Shown piece after piece: positions 62,594 through 64,000 of a DNA stretch of 64,000 nt. A program made the translations under genes and the position numbers. The notes below the pieces were generated by a model. The model was not told where the DNA came from, searched no databases, and was given only the letters and a program-made list of their open reading frames with translations. Every line of letters starts with the position of its first letter. The stretch's first letter is position 1. Source of the stretch: Erysipelotrichales bacterium (GTDB lineage: Bacteria > Bacillota_I > Bacilli_A > RF39 > UBA660); assembly GCA_022508565.1 (NCBI GenBank), contig JAFLUY010000001.1:186001-250000 (forward strand), read 5' to 3'.

Positions 62594-63877
62594 ATGAAAA
62601 ATATATTCTTAAAGTCAACCTTGATATTGCTTCTCGGCATTAGCGCATCAAAAGTATTAGCTTTCTTAATAAAAATAATCTTAGTAAGAACAATTGGTGA
62701 TGGAATAAATATCTATTCACTAATAATGCCAACCTATTCTCTTTTAATTGCAATAACTCAACTGGGTTTACCATATGCCATATCATGTATTATGGCAAAA
62801 AATAATAATCGAGGAATACACATATTTGCAAGTATAATACCAATTGCTTTACTATTTAATATTGTTATTATTGCTCTTATATATGTCTTTGCACCAGTAC
62901 TTTCTAATAATTTACTAAAAAACCCAGATACTTATTACCCAATTATATCTATTTCATTTGTTTTACCGTTTACAAGTATATCAGGAATAATCAAAGGTTA
63001 TTACTTTGGAAAACAAAATATGTTACCAAACTCAATAAGTAATATAGTTGAACAATTAGCAAGATTAATATTATTAATAACTATTGTACCAATACTTTTA
63101 AAACATTCGGTTATTGCAGCGGTTTCAGGTTATGTAATAATATCTGCAGTATCAGAACTAGCCCAAATAATAATATACCTTTTCTTTGCTCCTAAAAACT
63201 TAAGTTTTACTTTATCCGATTTAAAGATACGTATTCCTTTAATGAACGAAATCTTATCTATTTCTATTCCTAGCTTATCTGGAAGATTAATTGGTAATAT
63301 ATGTTATTTTTTTGAACCAATAATACTAACTAACATCTTAGTATTTGTTGGATACTCAACAAATTTTATAGCAAGTGAATATGCAGTATATAACGCCTAT
63401 GTCATACCAATACTTACAATGCCAACATTCTTTTCTATGGCAATAAATACAACCTTAATACCAGAAGTGTCTAAAAACTATAAAAATAAAGAATATATTC
63501 GAAAATTATTAAAAAAATGTGTTAGTATTTCTTTATTAGTTGGAGTTATCTACTGTACTTTTCTATTCTTTAAAAGTGATCTTATATTAAATGTTTTATA
63601 TAACACGAATAAAGGAATAGATTATATTAAACTTCTTGCAATATTCTTCCCTTTATTTTATATTGAAGGCCCCTTAACAAGTGCCTTACAAGGTTTAAAT
63701 TTATCAAAATTTACAATGAAAACAACTTTAAAAGGTTGCATTATTAAGATTATTGTTCTATCAATACTATCTTTCTTTAGCATAGGAATATATGGTCTGA
63801 TAATTGCCGAAATAATAGATATCTTAATAGTAAATTATTTAAATACTAAAAAATTACATGAATTAAAATATATATAA
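62594..63877 (+). CDS. spoVB: SpoVB-like oligosaccharide flippase (MOP/MATE superfamily)
   Basis: 427 residues, about 90 shorter than typical SpoVB/MurJ-like flippases but with at least twelve hydrophobic helices. IIKGYYFGKQNMLPNSISNIVEQL and TALIPEVSKNY-like segments (TLIPEVSKNYKNKE) are typical of the SpoVB group. Probably flips a cell-wall or spore-cortex lipid precursor. Ribosome site AAAGGAG. Confidence 0.85.
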   Translation: MKNIFLKSTLILLLGISASKVLAFLIKIILVRTIGDGINIYSLIMPTYSLLIAITQLGLPYAISCIMAKNNNRGIHIFASIIPIALLFNIVIIALIYVFAPVLSNNLLKNPDTYYPIISISFVLPFTSISGIIKGYYFGKQNMLPNSISNIVEQLARLILLITIVPILLKHSVIAAVSGYVIISAVSELAQIIIYLFFAPKNLSFTLSDLKIRIPLMNEILSISIPSLSGRLIGNICYFFEPIILTNILVFVGYSTNFIASEYAVYNAYVIPILTMPTFFSMAINTTLIPEVSKNYKNKEYIRKLLKKCVSISLLVGVIYCTFLFFKSDLILNVLYNTNKGIDYIKLLAIFFPLFYIEGPLTSALQGLNLSKFTMKTTLKGCIIKIIVLSILSFFSIGIYGLIIAEIIDILIVNYLNTKKLHELKYI

Positions 63878-63879
63878 AA

Positions 63880-63905
63880 AGAAGTTCTTCACGAACTTCT
63901 AATTT
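63880..63905. terminator. Bidirectional terminator between spoVB and the trigger-factor-like gene
   Basis: AGAAGTTC (63880-63887) and GAACTTCT (63893-63900) form an 8-bp stem with loop TTCAC; five T residues follow on the minus strand. Confidence 0.85.
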
Positions 63906-64000
63906 TCTTTTAAGATGTCGATTGCTTTATTCATTTCAACATCGTACTTAATCATTTCTTCTCCACCAATAGCATTAACAAATTCTTCTTCACTCATGCC
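63899..64000 (-). CDS. tig: C-terminal end of a trigger-factor-like protein (partial)
   Basis: The last 33 codons of a minus-strand gene that enters from the right edge, ending with TAG at 63899-63901. The segment MSEEEFVNAIGGEEMIKYDV followed by EMNKAIDILKEN resembles the C-terminus of trigger factor (EE.L..LGG...VK.DL...KAI.FL.EN). The match is short, so the name is tentative. Confidence 0.5.
   Translation of the reverse strand, partial: GMSEEEFVNAIGGEEMIKYDVEMNKAIDILKEN

Noticed and set aside
1-64000. Mycoplasma-type genetic code (UGA as Trp)
   Set aside because: Several genes end at UGA at the expected family length (yqzL, yqfC, rarA), and Trp codons in conserved positions are UGG.

Overview
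The window is AT-rich bacterial chromosome from a small-genome Firmicute. Gene order closely follows Bacillus subtilis in several blocks: spoIVFB-rplU-prp-rpmA, dnaG-rpoD with trmK nearby, rpsU-yqeY-yqfC-yqfD-ybeY-era-yqzL-recO, 6S RNA-tcdA-rarA, and dtd-rel-comN-spoVB-yrzE. Cell-wall genes (an FtsW/RodA protein, a class B penicillin-binding protein, a SpoVB-like flippase) argue against a wall-less mycoplasma. UGA is used as a stop (yqzL, yqfC, rarA), so the ordinary bacterial code applies. I infer an uncultured gut-type lineage of Bacilli (RF39- or Erysipelotrichales-like). No tRNA, rRNA, insertion sequence, prophage or CRISPR array was seen.

Layout. 1-2.4 kb: end of a SpoIVFB-type protease, L21 leader, L21-Prp-L27, trmB. 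2.5-5.6 kb: parC and a ylbD-ylbE-like pair. 5.7-8.5 kb: two prepilin-like proteins, one a 711-residue chimera. 8.5-13.7 kb: nfo, an orphan RnfC/RnfD-like pair, a TM2 protein, ftsW/rodA, frr. 14-20 kb: a SpoIIM-like protein, mnmA, dnaG-rpoD. 20-28 kb: trmK, two flavoproteins, lepA, hemW, a cadherin-like surface protein. 28-36.8 kb: the rpsU-to-recO block, a short alaS, mscL. 36.8-41.2 kb: an unknown gene, a nucleoside phosphorylase, a HerA-like ATPase, 6S RNA. 41.2-50.1 kb: tcdA, gpsA-rarA, a kinase-like protein, a Xer recombinase, a surface transglutaminase, a ZIP transporter. 50.17-50.91 kb: about 740 bases of extremely AT-rich non-coding DNA with hairpins and repeats. 50.9-64 kb: an XRE-type regulator, an unknown protein, efp, rpmG, a PBP, uvrC, dtd-rel-comN, spoVB and the end of a trigger-factor-like gene.

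The most striking property is how expression signals are packed. Many genes carry an extended -10 box (TGnTATAAT) whose predicted start point falls on or beside the Shine-Dalgarno sequence AGGTGAT, so 5' leaders are only about 10-17 bases. At three loci (before the large prepilin gene, mnmA and yqzL) the promoter is threaded through a terminator-like hairpin: read-through RNA would contain the whole hairpin, while RNA started locally would keep only the right arm, which is also the ribosome-binding site. Two further hairpins (before ylbD and yrzE) use the same right-arm/ribosome-site design without a clear internal promoter.

Other points worth attention: a Rel/SpoT homologue whose hydrolase metal-site residues are altered; an alanyl-tRNA synthetase lacking the C-Ala domain and the barrel before the editing domain; a small frame between rpmG and efp split by an in-frame TAA; and a sporulation-associated gene set (SpoIVFB, SpoIIM-like, YqfC, YqfD, SpoVB-like) in an otherwise streamlined genome.
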